Shown here: piece by piece, positions 8,730-18,660 of the stretch
Position numbering within the stretch: position 1 is the stretch's first letter
How the letters are laid out: the number at the start of each line of letters is the position of its first letter
Origin: Nocardioidaceae bacterium
GTDB lineage: Bacteria; Actinomycetota; Actinomycetes; Propionibacteriales; Nocardioidaceae
Length of the DNA: 41,695 bases
Assembly: GCA_013696975.1 (NCBI GenBank)
Contig: JACCXO010000025.1
Location: forward strand, 1-41,695
Direction: 5' to 3'
Program-made: the position numbers and the translations under genes
Notes under the pieces: generated by a model
Databases searched by the model: none
Seen by the model: only the letters and a program-made list of their open reading frames with translations
Told to the model about the DNA's origin: nothing

Positions 8730-9598
8730 CGACGTCCGATCCTGATCCTGGGGCGGCTGTCACGGTGGCCAGTACCCGCGCTGAGCTGCGCAAGGCACTC
8801 ACCGAGTCGGGGGCTGGGCGAGGCGCGCGGGTCGCTCTCGTTCCCACCATGGGCGCTTTGCACCGTGGCCATGCTGCCCTCTTCGACGAGGCACGGAGCC
8901 GAGCGCAGTTGTTGGTCGCCTCTGTCTTCGTCAACCCTCTGCAGTTCGGGGCGGGCGAGGATCTTTCGAGATACCCGCGAACGCTGGACGCGGATCTGAC
9001 CTTGTGCGGTCAGCACGGCGTCGATGTGGTGTTCGCGCCCTCCCGAGACGTCGTCTATCCGGTTTGGCCGCCGGCTGTCATGGTCGATCCCGGCCGGCTC
9101 GGCGCAGTCCTCGAAGGCGCGAGCCGTCCCGGGCACTTTCGCGGCGTGCTGACCGTAGTGACGAAGCTGTTCGGGCTGGTGGCGCCCGACGTGGCTGTCT
9201 TCGGCCGCAAGGACTATCAGCAGCTGGTGCTGATCGATCAGCTCGTCGCGGATCTGTTTATGCCGGTCGAGGTGGTCGGTGCCGAAACGGTTCGGGAGCC
9301 GGACGGCCTGGCGCTCAGCTCCCGGAACCGCTATCTGTCTGCCGCCGAGCGGGTCTCGGCACTCGCGCTCAGCCGCGCTCTCCTGGCCGGGCAGGCGGCA
9401 GGGCCAAGCGGTCCGAACGGCGTACTCGCGGCGGCTGAGGCTGTGTTGGCCTCAGAACCGGGAGTGGTGGTGAGCTATCTCAGCTTGCGCGGAACCGACC
9501 TCAGGGATGCGCCCTCCTCAGGCGAGGCACGGCTCCTCATCGCCGCCAAGGTGGGCACCGTACGCCTGATCGACAATCTCGCGGTGCAGCTGTGCTGA
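8726..9598 (+). CDS. panC: Pantothenate synthetase (pantoate-beta-alanine ligase)
   Basis: VALVPTMGALHRGHAALFDEAR, SVFVNPLQFGAGEDLSRYPR, FGRKDYQQLVLI, DGLALSSRNRYL. Confidence 0.96.
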   Translation: MTTSDPDPGAAVTVASTRAELRKALTESGAGRGARVALVPTMGALHRGHAALFDEARSRAQLLVASVFVNPLQFGAGEDLSRYPRTLDADLTLCGQHGVDVVFAPSRDVVYPVWPPAVMVDPGRLGAVLEGASRPGHFRGVLTVVTKLFGLVAPDVAVFGRKDYQQLVLIDQLVADLFMPVEVVGAETVREPDGLALSSRNRYLSAAERVSALALSRALLAGQAAGPSGPNGVLAAAEAVLASEPGVVVSYLSLRGTDLRDAPSSGEARLLIAAKVGTVRLIDNLAVQLC

Positions 9599-9686
9599 GC
9601 GGCCTGACGCGGGGCAGCCATCTGGTGGCGCGGCGCGGAGGAAACGACGTGGAGCGGCCCGACCACCATCCCGTAACCTCTCGGTC

Positions 9687-11204
9687 ATGGCTGCTTCCCC
9701 GCCCCCAGAGCCGTCTGACCCGCAGCTCGATGAGCTGCCGGAGCAGATGCGGGTCCGGCGCGACAAACGCGTCCGACTGATGGAACGGGGCATGTCGCCA
9801 TACCCGTTGAACGTGCTGCGTACGCACACCATCAAAGAGATCACCAGCAGCTATGACGCGGCTCAGCTGGGTCTCGACCACAAGACCGGAAACAAGGCCG
9901 CCGTAGCCGGGCGGATCATATTCTTGCGAAACACCGGCAAACTCTGCTTCGTTCGGCTCCGAGAGGGTGACGGCAGTGAAGTGCAGGTAATGCTTTCGGT
10001 GGCAGAACTGGGTACTGAGTCGTTGAGCGATTTCAAGGCACTCGTCGACATCGGCGACCATCTCGCCGTGCAGGGCGAGATAGTCACCAGTCGACGAGGT
10101 GAGCTGTCCATTCAAGCCAAGCAATGGCAGATTGCGGCGAAGGCCCTTCGCCCGCTGCCAAACGAGCATCGGCCACTCAGTGACGAGGCGCGCGTTCGCA
10201 TGAGATACGTCGACATGATCGTGCGGGCTGAATCCCGAGCGATCGTCCGCGAAAAAGCCACCGTGCTGCGGTCACTGCGCTCAACGCTTGATTCGCGAGG
10301 TTTCATCGAGGTGGAGACGCCCGTCCTCCAGCAGACCAACGGTGGCGCGGCTGCACGTCCATTCAAGACGCATCTCAATGCCTTCGACCAGCCGATGCTC
10401 CTGCGCATCGCCCTCGAGCTTGACCTCAAACGCGCTCTCGTCGGCGGGGTCGACCGCGTTTATGAGATCGGGCGCACGTTTCGCAATGAGGGCATTGATT
10501 CAACCCACGCGGCTGAGTTCTCGATGCTCGAAGCCTACGAGGCCTACGGCGACTACAACACCATGGCGGAGCTGACGAGATCGCTGGTCACCGACGCAGC
10601 TCGTGCGATCGACCGCACCCGAGTGTGCGGACGAGACGGGAGCGAGATCGACATCGAAGGCGAGTGGAGACATGCCACCCTGCTCGGGCTGGTGTCTGAA
10701 GCAGTATCCGAGGAGGTGACCCTCGACACGCCGATCCAGACGCTCCGGGCACACGCCGGCAAGCACAATGTGGACTATCAAAGCGGCTGGGGGGTTGGAG
10801 AAATCGTGCTGGAACTTTACGAGAAACTGGTCGAGCACACTCTGATAGCTCCGACGTTTGTTAAGGACTACCCCGAGTCTGTCCGTCCGCTTGCAAAGCC
10901 TCACCGCTCTGAGCCGAGGCTGGTCGAGGCTTTTGACATAGTCATAAACGGGGTCGAGCTCGGAGCTGCCTACTCGGAATTGAATGACCCCGTGATTCAG
11001 CGTGAACGCCTCACCGAGCAATCTTTACTCGCGGCGCGGGGAGATCCTGAGGCGATGGATCTCGACGAGACCTTCTTGCGCGCACTCGAGTTTGGCATGC
11101 CACCCGCCGGGGGAGTGGGCATTGGCGTTGATCGCCTGATCATGCTGCTTGCGGGGGTCGGCATTCGAGAGACAATTTTGTTTCCCCTCCTTCGACCCGA
11201 ATAG
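9687..11204 (+). CDS. lysS: Lysine-tRNA ligase, class II
   Basis: RYVDMIVR, FIEVETPVLQQTNGGAAARPFKTHLNAFD, FRNEGIDSTHAAEFSMLEAYEAY, GVGIGVDRLIMLLAG motif 3. Confidence 0.97.
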   Translation: MAASPPPEPSDPQLDELPEQMRVRRDKRVRLMERGMSPYPLNVLRTHTIKEITSSYDAAQLGLDHKTGNKAAVAGRIIFLRNTGKLCFVRLREGDGSEVQVMLSVAELGTESLSDFKALVDIGDHLAVQGEIVTSRRGELSIQAKQWQIAAKALRPLPNEHRPLSDEARVRMRYVDMIVRAESRAIVREKATVLRSLRSTLDSRGFIEVETPVLQQTNGGAAARPFKTHLNAFDQPMLLRIALELDLKRALVGGVDRVYEIGRTFRNEGIDSTHAAEFSMLEAYEAYGDYNTMAELTRSLVTDAARAIDRTRVCGRDGSEIDIEGEWRHATLLGLVSEAVSEEVTLDTPIQTLRAHAGKHNVDYQSGWGVGEIVLELYEKLVEHTLIAPTFVKDYPESVRPLAKPHRSEPRLVEAFDIVINGVELGAAYSELNDPVIQRERLTEQSLLAARGDPEAMDLDETFLRALEFGMPPAGGVGIGVDRLIMLLAGVGIRETILFPLLRPE

Positions 11205-11274
11205 TATGTGGTGTACAGAGCTGACCACTAGGATCGACTCTGCACATCTGACTATTTATGGGAGGGCCGCAACT

Positions 11275-11610
11275 ATGGCGCAACGTGTTCACATTGTTCT
11301 CGAAGATGACCTCGACGGCGGCAACGCCGATGAAACCGTCAAATTCGGGCTCGACGGGGCAAATTACGAAATCGATCTGTCCGCAAACAACGCTGCGTCT
11401 CTGCGTGATGCCTTTGCGCAGTATGTCGCGTCGGCTCGTCGGGCCAGCGGCAACAAGGGCGGTCGCAGGTCGGCGCGAGGTCGCTCGGCTGGCGATGACG
11501 CAAGCAACGCTTCACAGATGCGCGAATGGGCGCGTGAGCACGGCTACACCGTCTCCGACCGAGGGCGCGTCTCAGCCGACATCAAGGCGGCTTACGACGC
11601 CGCTCACTGA
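11275..11610 (+). CDS. lsr2: Lsr2 family nucleoid-associated protein / xenogeneic silencer
   Basis: MAQRVHIVLEDDLDGGNADETVKFGLDGANYEIDLSANNA...MREWAREHGYTVSDRGRVSADIKAAYDAAH; H-NS-like C-terminal RGR hook. Confidence 0.96.
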   Translation: MAQRVHIVLEDDLDGGNADETVKFGLDGANYEIDLSANNAASLRDAFAQYVASARRASGNKGGRRSARGRSAGDDASNASQMREWAREHGYTVSDRGRVSADIKAAYDAAH

Positions 11611-11768
11611 CCTGAGATAGCTTCCGTCGCGATTGTGCAGGTGCGTACGGGAACAACTCCCCCGAACGCAAGGTTGGACTCTTGGCGAGATCAGCGCATG
11701 CCAGCCCTGCGGTCGGATCCCCCGACTAGCATGGAGAGCGAGTGCACTAGCGAGGAGCGATAGGGATC

Positions 11769-14270
11769 ATGTTCGAGAGGTTCACCGACCGCGCACGTCG
11801 TGTTGTCGTCCTGGCACAAGAAGAAGCCAGGATGCTCAGCCACAACTACATCGGCACCGAGCACATCCTGCTCGGCCTCATTCACGAGGGCGAGGGTGTG
11901 GCGGCCAAGGCCCTGGAGAGCCTCAACATCTCGCTCGAGGCCGTCCGGGCGCAGGTCGAAGAGATCATCGGTCAGGGGCAGCAGGCCCCGAGTGGGCACA
12001 TCCCCTTCACCCCTCGTGCCAAGAAGGTACTGGAACTGAGCTTGCGCGAGGCGCTTCAGCTCGGTCACAACTACATCGGCACCGAGCACATCCTGCTCGG
12101 TCTCATCCGTGAGGGTGAGGGTGTGGCTGCCCAGGTGTTGGTCAAACTGGGCGCTGACCTCAACCGGGTTCGCCAACAGGTCATCCAGCTGCTCAGCGGC
12201 TACCAGGGCAAGGAGACCGCGACCGCCGGTGCCCCGACCGAGGGCGCACCATCGTCGTCTCTCGTCCTCGACCAGTTCGGGCGCAATCTGACCCAGGCTG
12301 CCCGCGAGGGCAAACTCGACCCGGTCATCGGCCGGGGCAAAGAGATCGAGCGCGTCATGCAGATTCTGTCGCGCCGCACCAAGAACAACCCGGTTCTGAT
12401 CGGCGAACCGGGCGTCGGGAAGACCACCATTGTGGAGGGGCTCGCCCAAGACATCGTCAAGGGCGATGTGCCTGAGACGCTCAAAGACAAGCAGATCTAC
12501 ACCCTTGACCTGGGCGCACTCGTCGCGGGCTCTCGCTACCGGGGAGACTTCGAGGAACGCCTGAAGAAGGTACTCAAGGAGATCCGTACCCGGGGCGACA
12601 TCGTGCTCTTCATCGATGAGATCCACACCTTGGTGGGCGCCGGCGCGGCTGAGGGGGCGATCGACGCGGCGAGCATCCTCAAGCCGATGCTTGCCCGCGG
12701 CGAGCTGCAGACCATCGGCGCCACGACTCTTGACGAGTACCGCAAGCATCTGGAGAAGGACGCGGCACTCGAACGGCGTTTCCAGCCGATTCAGGTGGCG
12801 GAGCCATCTATCGCTCACACCATCGAGATGCTCAAGGGTCTCCGCGACCGCTATGAGGCGCACCACCGCGTCACCATCACCGACGAGGCACTGGTGTCGG
12901 CGGCAACCCTGGCGGCCCGCTACGTCTCCGACCGGTTCCTGCCGGACAAGGCCATCGACCTCATCGACGAGGCCGGTTCGCGACTGCGCATCCGTCGTAT
13001 GACGGCTCCACCGGACCTGCGAGAGTTCGACGAGAAGATCGCAGCTGTCCGCCTGAAGAAGGAGAGCGCGATCGACGCGCAGGACTTCGAGGTCGCGGCC
13101 TCGTTGCGCGATGAGGAGAAGAAGTTGACGCTCGCCAAGGCTGAGCGCGAGAAGCAGTGGAAGGCCGGCGACATGGATGTCGTCGCCGAGGTCGACGAGG
13201 AGCTCATCGCCGAGGTGTTGGCCACAGCGACCGGTATCCCGATCGTCAAGCTCAGCGAAGCCGAGTCCACGCGTCTGCTCAAGATGGAAGACGAGCTGCA
13301 CAAGCGCGTCATCGGTCAAGACGAGGCGATCCGGGCATTGTCTCGGGCCATCCGCCGAACCCGCGCCGGCCTCAAGGACCCCAAGCGCCCTGGCGGGTCG
13401 TTCATCTTCGCCGGACCGTCGGGCGTCGGGAAGACCTGGCTGTCGAAGACCTTGGCTGAGTTCCTGTTCGGTGACGAGGATGCCCTCATCCAGCTCGACA
13501 TGAGTGAGTTCTCGGAGAGACACACGATCTCCCGCCTTTTCGGCTCCCCTCCGGGCTACGTCGGCTACGACGAGGGTGGGCAACTCACCGAGAAGGTGCG
13601 CCGCAAGCCGTTCTCCGTCGTGCTCTTCGACGAGGTCGAGAAGGCACACCCCGACATCTTCAACTCGCTGTTACAGATTCTCGAGGAGGGTCGCCTGACC
13701 GATTCACAGGGCCGGGTTATCGACTTCAAGAACACCGTCATCATAATGACCACCAACCTTGGCACGCGAGACATCGCCAAGGGCGTCAACCTCGGCTTCC
13801 AGCAGGCCAGTGATGTGGCCGGTTCCTACGACAAGATGAAGGCGAAGGTGACCGAGGAGCTCAAGCAGCACTTCCGACCGGAGTTCCTCAATCGCGTCGA
13901 CGAGATCATCGTGTTCCCGCCACTTACACGCGACGAGATCATCTTGATGGTCGACTTCATGATCGACGCGGTCGAGATTCGGATGCGCGACAGGGACATG
14001 GGTCTCGAGCTCACCCAGGCCGCCAAGGAGCTGCTGGCCAAGCGTGGCTTCGACCCAGTGCTCGGCGCACGTCCGTTGCGACGCACCGTCCAGCGTGACA
14101 TCGAGGACATCCTGGCCGAGAAGATGCTGTACGGCGAGGTCGGCCCAGGTCAGATCGTGCTGGTCGACGTGGAGGGTGAGGGCGCCAACGCGCAGTTCAC
14201 CTTCTCCGGCACCCCCAAGGCTGAGCTACCTGACGCTCCTCCTGTGGTGGAGGCTTTGCCGCCCAGCTGA
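11769..14270 (+). CDS. clpC: ATP-dependent Clp protease ATP-binding subunit ClpC
   Basis: [37 protein letters not shown]; two Clp-N repeats, Walker [10 protein letters not shown] and [11 protein letters not shown]-like middle region. Confidence 0.98.
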   Translation: MFERFTDRARRVVVLAQEEARMLSHNYIGTEHILLGLIHEGEGVAAKALESLNISLEAVRAQVEEIIGQGQQAPSGHIPFTPRAKKVLELSLREALQLGHNYIGTEHILLGLIREGEGVAAQVLVKLGADLNRVRQQVIQLLSGYQGKETATAGAPTEGAPSSSLVLDQFGRNLTQAAREGKLDPVIGRGKEIERVMQILSRRTKNNPVLIGEPGVGKTTIVEGLAQDIVKGDVPETLKDKQIYTLDLGALVAGSRYRGDFEERLKKVLKEIRTRGDIVLFIDEIHTLVGAGAAEGAIDAASILKPMLARGELQTIGATTLDEYRKHLEKDAALERRFQPIQVAEPSIAHTIEMLKGLRDRYEAHHRVTITDEALVSAATLAARYVSDRFLPDKAIDLIDEAGSRLRIRRMTAPPDLREFDEKIAAVRLKKESAIDAQDFEVAASLRDEEKKLTLAKAEREKQWKAGDMDVVAEVDEELIAEVLATATGIPIVKLSEAESTRLLKMEDELHKRVIGQDEAIRALSRAIRRTRAGLKDPKRPGGSFIFAGPSGVGKTWLSKTLAEFLFGDEDALIQLDMSEFSERHTISRLFGSPPGYVGYDEGGQLTEKVRRKPFSVVLFDEVEKAHPDIFNSLLQILEEGRLTDSQGRVIDFKNTVIIMTTNLGTRDIAKGVNLGFQQASDVAGSYDKMKAKVTEELKQHFRPEFLNRVDEIIVFPPLTRDEIILMVDFMIDAVEIRMRDRDMGLELTQAAKELLAKRGFDPVLGARPLRRTVQRDIEDILAEKMLYGEVGPGQIVLVDVEGEGANAQFTFSGTPKAELPDAPPVVEALPPS

Positions 14271-14271
14271 C

Positions 14272-15144
14272 TCAAGGCAGCGCCAACGCGCCCTCGTCTG
14301 CTCGCACGACCAATCCGTCGGCGAGAAGTGTGGCGAGGGCGCGTTCGCGTTGAACGACATCAGCCCACGTGGCCTCGATGACGGCGACAGTCACCGGCTC
14401 GTCGCTGTCGCGAAGCACCGACAAGATGCGCCCACGACATTGACGGTCCGTGCCGGCATAGGCCTGACCACGTCGTGGCGGACCGTCATACTCCGGATAA
14501 CCGGCGAAGCGCCAAGCACACTGCGTTGAGACAGGGCACCTGCCACAGTGAGGAGCAGACGAGGTGCAGATCACCGCTCCAAGCTCCATCACGGCGGCAC
14601 TCCACCTCGCGGAGACGTCGGGATCGTCAGGCAGGAGCGCGCGCGCCTGGTCCCGCTCCACCTTGATGAGACTGGCTGGTGGGTACTGATGGCCGGCGAA
14701 GAGGCGGCCCAGCACCCGGCGCACGTTGATGTCGAGCACGACGGCGCGCTGATGGTAGGCGAAGGCTGAGACCGCGGCGGCGGTGTACTCACCGACGCCG
14801 GGCAGCGCCCGGAGCTCGACCAACTCGGAGGGCACGGCTCCGTCGTGTCGCTGCTCGATGACCACCGCTGCTTGATGCAGGCGGAGCGCGCGTCGCGGAT
14901 AGCCAAGGCGTCCCCACATCCGGACGGCCTGTCCCGGTCTTTCGCTGGCTAGCGACGCAGGATCGGGCCAGCGGTGAATCCAGGCATCGTAGACGGGGAG
15001 CACCCTTCGTACGGGCGTCTGCTGCAGCATGACCTCGCTGACGAGCACGGCCCACCCTCCAACGTGGGGTCGGCGCCATGGGAGGTCTCTGCCGTGACCG
15101 TCATACCAGTCGAGAATAGGCTGTTGGGCAGGGGAGCTGGGCAT
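14272..15144 (-). CDS. mutY: A/G-specific adenine glycosylase (MutY-like)
   Basis: LPWRRP...VSEVMLQQTPVRRVLPVYDAWIHRWP, ALPGVGEYTAAAVSAFAY HhH, Fe-S motif CTSSAPHCGRCPVSTQC. Confidence 0.93.
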   Translation of the reverse strand: MPSSPAQQPILDWYDGHGRDLPWRRPHVGGWAVLVSEVMLQQTPVRRVLPVYDAWIHRWPDPASLASERPGQAVRMWGRLGYPRRALRLHQAAVVIEQRHDGAVPSELVELRALPGVGEYTAAAVSAFAYHQRAVVLDINVRRVLGRLFAGHQYPPASLIKVERDQARALLPDDPDVSARWSAAVMELGAVICTSSAPHCGRCPVSTQCAWRFAGYPEYDGPPRRGQAYAGTDRQCRGRILSVLRDSDEPVTVAVIEATWADVVQRERALATLLADGLVVRADEGALALP

Positions 15145-15195
15145 GTCGTGGCGATGATGCCACAGATGCGGAGGCGGCCCGGTTAGCGTTGGCCC

Positions 15196-15891
15196 ATGAG
15201 CAGTGTCGTCCGGCCGTCAGGGCCGCTGCCGTCAGGCGTCTACTGGGTACGTCGGCTTGTTCTGGTGCTCGTGCTGGTCGCCGTCGTCGCGCTGGTGTGG
15301 TGGTACGTGCCGCGGCCTGGTAGCGACGATGGCGGCTCTCCAAGCAGCGCGGGGTCGGCACGTTCGCAGTCCCAGGACACCGAACCCACACAGACTTTCT
15401 CAGCGTCCCCTGACACTCCCCCGGAGTCAGACGGGAAAGGCAGGTCACAGCCTGCACGCGACGTCCCCGAACGGCCTAAGCCGGACAAGAAACGCCTCGC
15501 CCAGCCGACCGGCGAGTGCGAGCCCGCAGAAGTTGGCATCGAAGTTGTCGTGGACAACGCAGAAGCGGGTGAGGGGACGTCGGCTCGTCTGCGGTTGATC
15601 AGTGAAGTAGAGCCGGCATGCACGTTGGCCATCACCCCCGACTCGCTGGCACTAAGGGTGACGTCAGGCTCTGACACCGTGTGGACGAGCCAGGAGTGTC
15701 CCGACTCCGTCCTGTCACGGCAGCTGGTCGTCCGCGAAGGTCGGTCGACTGCGTATACGTTCGACTGGGACGGCAAGCGGTCGGTGGTCAGCTGCCAAGG
15801 CCCGGGCGAGGTCGCCGCAGCGGGTGGGTACTGGTTTGAGGCAGCGCTGGTCGGCGCTGACGTCGAGAAGGCCTACTTCGAAGTCGCCTGA
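15196..15891 (+). CDS. Membrane-anchored hypothetical protein with Ser/Pro-rich linker and Cys-containing extracytoplasmic domain
   Basis: N-terminal TM segment RRLVLVLVLVAVVALVWWYVP, low-complexity linker, C-terminal domain with four Cys. Confidence 0.75.
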   Translation: MSSVVRPSGPLPSGVYWVRRLVLVLVLVAVVALVWWYVPRPGSDDGGSPSSAGSARSQSQDTEPTQTFSASPDTPPESDGKGRSQPARDVPERPKPDKKRLAQPTGECEPAEVGIEVVVDNAEAGEGTSARLRLISEVEPACTLAITPDSLALRVTSGSDTVWTSQECPDSVLSRQLVVREGRSTAYTFDWDGKRSVVSCQGPGEVAAAGGYWFEAALVGADVEKAYFEVA

Positions 15892-15922
15892 TGGCCAATG
15901 CGCAGACGCTGCATGCCTGGTG

Positions 15923-17008
15923 TCAGACGTAACGCTCGAGGATGCTCGACTCCGCCAGTCGAGAGAGCCCCTCCCTGACCGACCGGGCACGCATTTCGCC
16001 GACGCCTTCGACAGCCTGGAGATCGTCGATGCTGGCGGCCAACAGCTTCTGCAGGGTGCCGAAATGCTCGACGAGGCGTTCGACCACTGAAGCCGGGAGC
16101 CGTGGCACCTTCGCAAGCAGACGATAGCCGCGTGGACTCACCGCACTGTCAAGATTGTCACTGCCGCCCAGTCCCAGCGGCTTTGCAACGGAGGCAACGT
16201 CAAGCAGGTCGCCCGCAGACAAGACGTCGATTTCGGCGAGGACCGACTCAGCGGTGCGTGACCGTCGACCGGTCGGTAGATAATCGCGCACCACGAGCTC
16301 GCGTTCATAGTCGACGCCTGCCACCAGCTCGTCGAGCTGGAGGGCCAGCAGCCGACCGTCGATGCCGAGCACGAGCACGTAGTCTTCTATCTCTTTGGCG
16401 ATGCGCAACACCATCTCGAGGCGCTGAGCCACCGCCGCGACGTCGCGGACTGTAACGAGGTCCTCGATCTCGAGCGCGGACAGCGTGCCGGACACCTCGT
16501 CCAGTCGCATCTTGTAACGCTCGAGCGTGGCGAGTGCCTGGTTGGCGTGGGACAAGATCGCGCCGGTGTTCTCCAGCACGTAGCGGGTCTCTCCGACGTA
16601 CAGCGCGATGATGTGCATGGACTGTGAAACGGAGACGACGGGGAAGCCGGTCTGTCGTGCGACCCGGTCGGCGGTGCGGTGCCGAGTGCCGGTCTCCTGG
16701 GTGATGATGGAGTAGTCGGGCATCAGGTGCACTCCGGCGCGGATGATCCGCGTGACCGCCTCGTCGCAGACGATGGCGCCATCCATCTTCGCCAGCTCAC
16801 GCATCCCCGCGGCGCTGAACTCGACGTCCAGCTCGAAGCCGCCGGTGGAGATGGCGTCGACGACCTTGTCGTTGCCGAGCACGATGAGTGCTCCGGTGCG
16901 GCCGCGCAGGATGCGCTCAAGTCCCTCACGCAGGTCAGTGCCAGGGGCCACTGCCGCCAAAGTCGCGCGCAAGCTCTCATCTGCAGACTGCTTGTCGCCG
17001 CTCGCCAC
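15923..17008 (-). CDS. disA: DNA integrity scanning diadenylate cyclase DisA
   Basis: GALIVLGND, MDGAIVCDEAVTRIIRAGVHLMPD, ETGTRHRTADRVARQTG (DGA and RHR motifs), C-terminal HhH. Confidence 0.97.
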   Translation of the reverse strand: MASGDKQSADESLRATLAAVAPGTDLREGLERILRGRTGALIVLGNDKVVDAISTGGFELDVEFSAAGMRELAKMDGAIVCDEAVTRIIRAGVHLMPDYSIITQETGTRHRTADRVARQTGFPVVSVSQSMHIIALYVGETRYVLENTGAILSHANQALATLERYKMRLDEVSGTLSALEIEDLVTVRDVAAVAQRLEMVLRIAKEIEDYVLVLGIDGRLLALQLDELVAGVDYERELVVRDYLPTGRRSRTAESVLAEIDVLSAGDLLDVASVAKPLGLGGSDNLDSAVSPRGYRLLAKVPRLPASVVERLVEHFGTLQKLLAASIDDLQAVEGVGEMRARSVREGLSRLAESSILERYV

Positions 17009-17099
17009 TTGTGCCCCTCGGTTGGCCCTGAATTCGCCTGCTCAGTCTAGAGCCAGATCGCAGCCAAGTCCGCCATCGGCGCAGGTCACGGCCGCCAGC

Positions 17100-18527
17100 T
17101 CAACCCACGACGTGCAGCTCTGGGGCCATCGGAAGGGGCGGGCGGTCGACCAGCTCGAGCACACGGAGGGCGGAGTAGAGATCGCGGCACTCGATCACGG
17201 TGAGGCCATCGACCGCAGGAAGTGGAGCGGACGAACATCCATGAGATGCGGGTACGACGGCGTTCGTGAAACCAAGCCGGGCGGCTTCGGTGAGCCGTTG
17301 GGCAAGACTCGGGACGGCGCGGAGCTCGCCGGCCAGTCCCACCTCGGCAATCGCCACCATGCCCAGCGGGAGTGCGACGTTGACTGCCGCACTGGCCACC
17401 GAGATGGCGATGGCGAGGTCGGCTGCCGGACCACGCAGCGATGCGCCACCGACCGTGGCGGCGTAGACGTCGGTCGGCCCCCGCATGATGCCAACTCGAC
17501 TCTGCAGGACAGCGAGGAGCATGGCCAGGCGCGAGGAGTCGAGCCCGCTGACCGCGCGGCGTGGTTGTGACGTCGAGGACGGCGTCACCAGTGACTGCAC
17601 CTCCGCCAACAAGGGCCGGCGCCCCTCCAGCGTGACCGTGACGCAGGTGCCGGAGATGGGCGCCGTGTGTTGCGAGACGAAGAGGCCGGTGGGGTCGCTG
17701 ACCTCGACTATGCCGTCATCGCCGAGATCGAAGCACCCGATCTCGTCGACGGGGCCGAATCGATTCTTGACGGCTCGTAGCACGCGAAGGCGCGAGTTAC
17801 GCTCACCTTCGAACTGGAGCACGACGTCGACTATGTGCTCGAGTGCCCGCGGTCCAGCGATCGTGCCGTCCTTGGTGACGTGGCCGACGAGGAGAGTGGG
17901 GAGGTGCCGCTCTTTGGCCACGCGGACCAACGCGGCCGTCACCGCTCGCACCTGGGTGACGCCACCGGCTGGACCGTCGATGTCGGGATTGGCGAGCGTC
18001 TGGATGGAGTCGATGATGAGCAAGCCGGGCTCCACCGCCTGGATGTGGGACAACACCGCAGACAGCTCCGTCTCGGCGGCAAGATAAAGCCTGTCCTCGA
18101 GCGCTCCGGTGCGCTCTGCGCGAAGCCTGACCTGCGAGGCTGACTCCTCACCCGAGACGTAGAGCGTCGTCGACCCTCGGCGAGCCGCCTGAGCGGCGAC
18201 CTCGAGCAAGAGTGTTGACTTGCCGACGCCCGGCTCGCCCGCGAGCAGCAGCACCGATCCCGGCACAAGTCCGCCACCGAGCACCCGATCCAGCTCAGGC
18301 ACACCACTTGTGGAGCAAAGAACCGCCCGCGCCTGAACCTGCGGGATCGGGATGGCTGGGCCGCTCACCGGCCCCGGTTTCGCCAGGGGGACCTGCGCGG
18401 GTCCGACGTCCTCGATCGTGCCCCACGTCTGGCACTCACCGCACCTGCCTCTCCACTTCACCGAAGCCCACCCACACTCCCCGCAGCGGTAGGACGTCGA
18501 GATGCGTTTGGCAGCGGTCTTGGTCAT
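17100..18527 (-). CDS. radA: DNA repair protein RadA (Sms)
   Basis: Zinc finger YRCGECGWASVKWRGRCGECQTWGT, Walker A GEPGVGKSTLL, KNRFGPVDEIG RadA motif; ATG at 18527. Confidence 0.97.
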   Translation of the reverse strand: MTKTAAKRISTSYRCGECGWASVKWRGRCGECQTWGTIEDVGPAQVPLAKPGPVSGPAIPIPQVQARAVLCSTSGVPELDRVLGGGLVPGSVLLLAGEPGVGKSTLLLEVAAQAARRGSTTLYVSGEESASQVRLRAERTGALEDRLYLAAETELSAVLSHIQAVEPGLLIIDSIQTLANPDIDGPAGGVTQVRAVTAALVRVAKERHLPTLLVGHVTKDGTIAGPRALEHIVDVVLQFEGERNSRLRVLRAVKNRFGPVDEIGCFDLGDDGIVEVSDPTGLFVSQHTAPISGTCVTVTLEGRRPLLAEVQSLVTPSSTSQPRRAVSGLDSSRLAMLLAVLQSRVGIMRGPTDVYAATVGGASLRGPAADLAIAISVASAAVNVALPLGMVAIAEVGLAGELRAVPSLAQRLTEAARLGFTNAVVPASHGCSSAPLPAVDGLTVIECRDLYSALRVLELVDRPPLPMAPELHVVG

Positions 18528-18592
18528 GGACGGGACGCTATGACACGCCACCGACAGTTAAGCGTTGGTTGTGGCTCGCGCACCCTCTCAGC

Positions 18593-18644
18593 CGACTTGT
18601 CAGACGCTGGGCCCGCTATAGCCGTCTCAGTTTCTGACAAGTCG
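18593..18644. repeat. 52-bp imperfect palindrome: perfect 12-bp inverted repeat CGACTTGTCAGA / TCTGACAAGTCG around a centred GCTATAGC
   Basis: Read directly; both the 12-bp arms and the inner 8-bp palindrome are centred between 18618 and 18619. Confidence 0.9.
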
Positions 18645-18660
18645 ACATGGAGTCATTGGG

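Noticed and set aside
11841-12100. 35-bp identical direct repeat CACAACTACATCGGCACCGAGCACATCCTGCTCGG 225 bp apart
   Set aside because: Encodes the two homologous Clp-N repeats ([13 protein letters not shown]) of ClpC; a known protein feature
11691-13649. 652-aa ORF antisense to clpC
   Set aside because: clpC sense translation is unmistakable; long antisense open frames are expected in high-GC codon-biased genes
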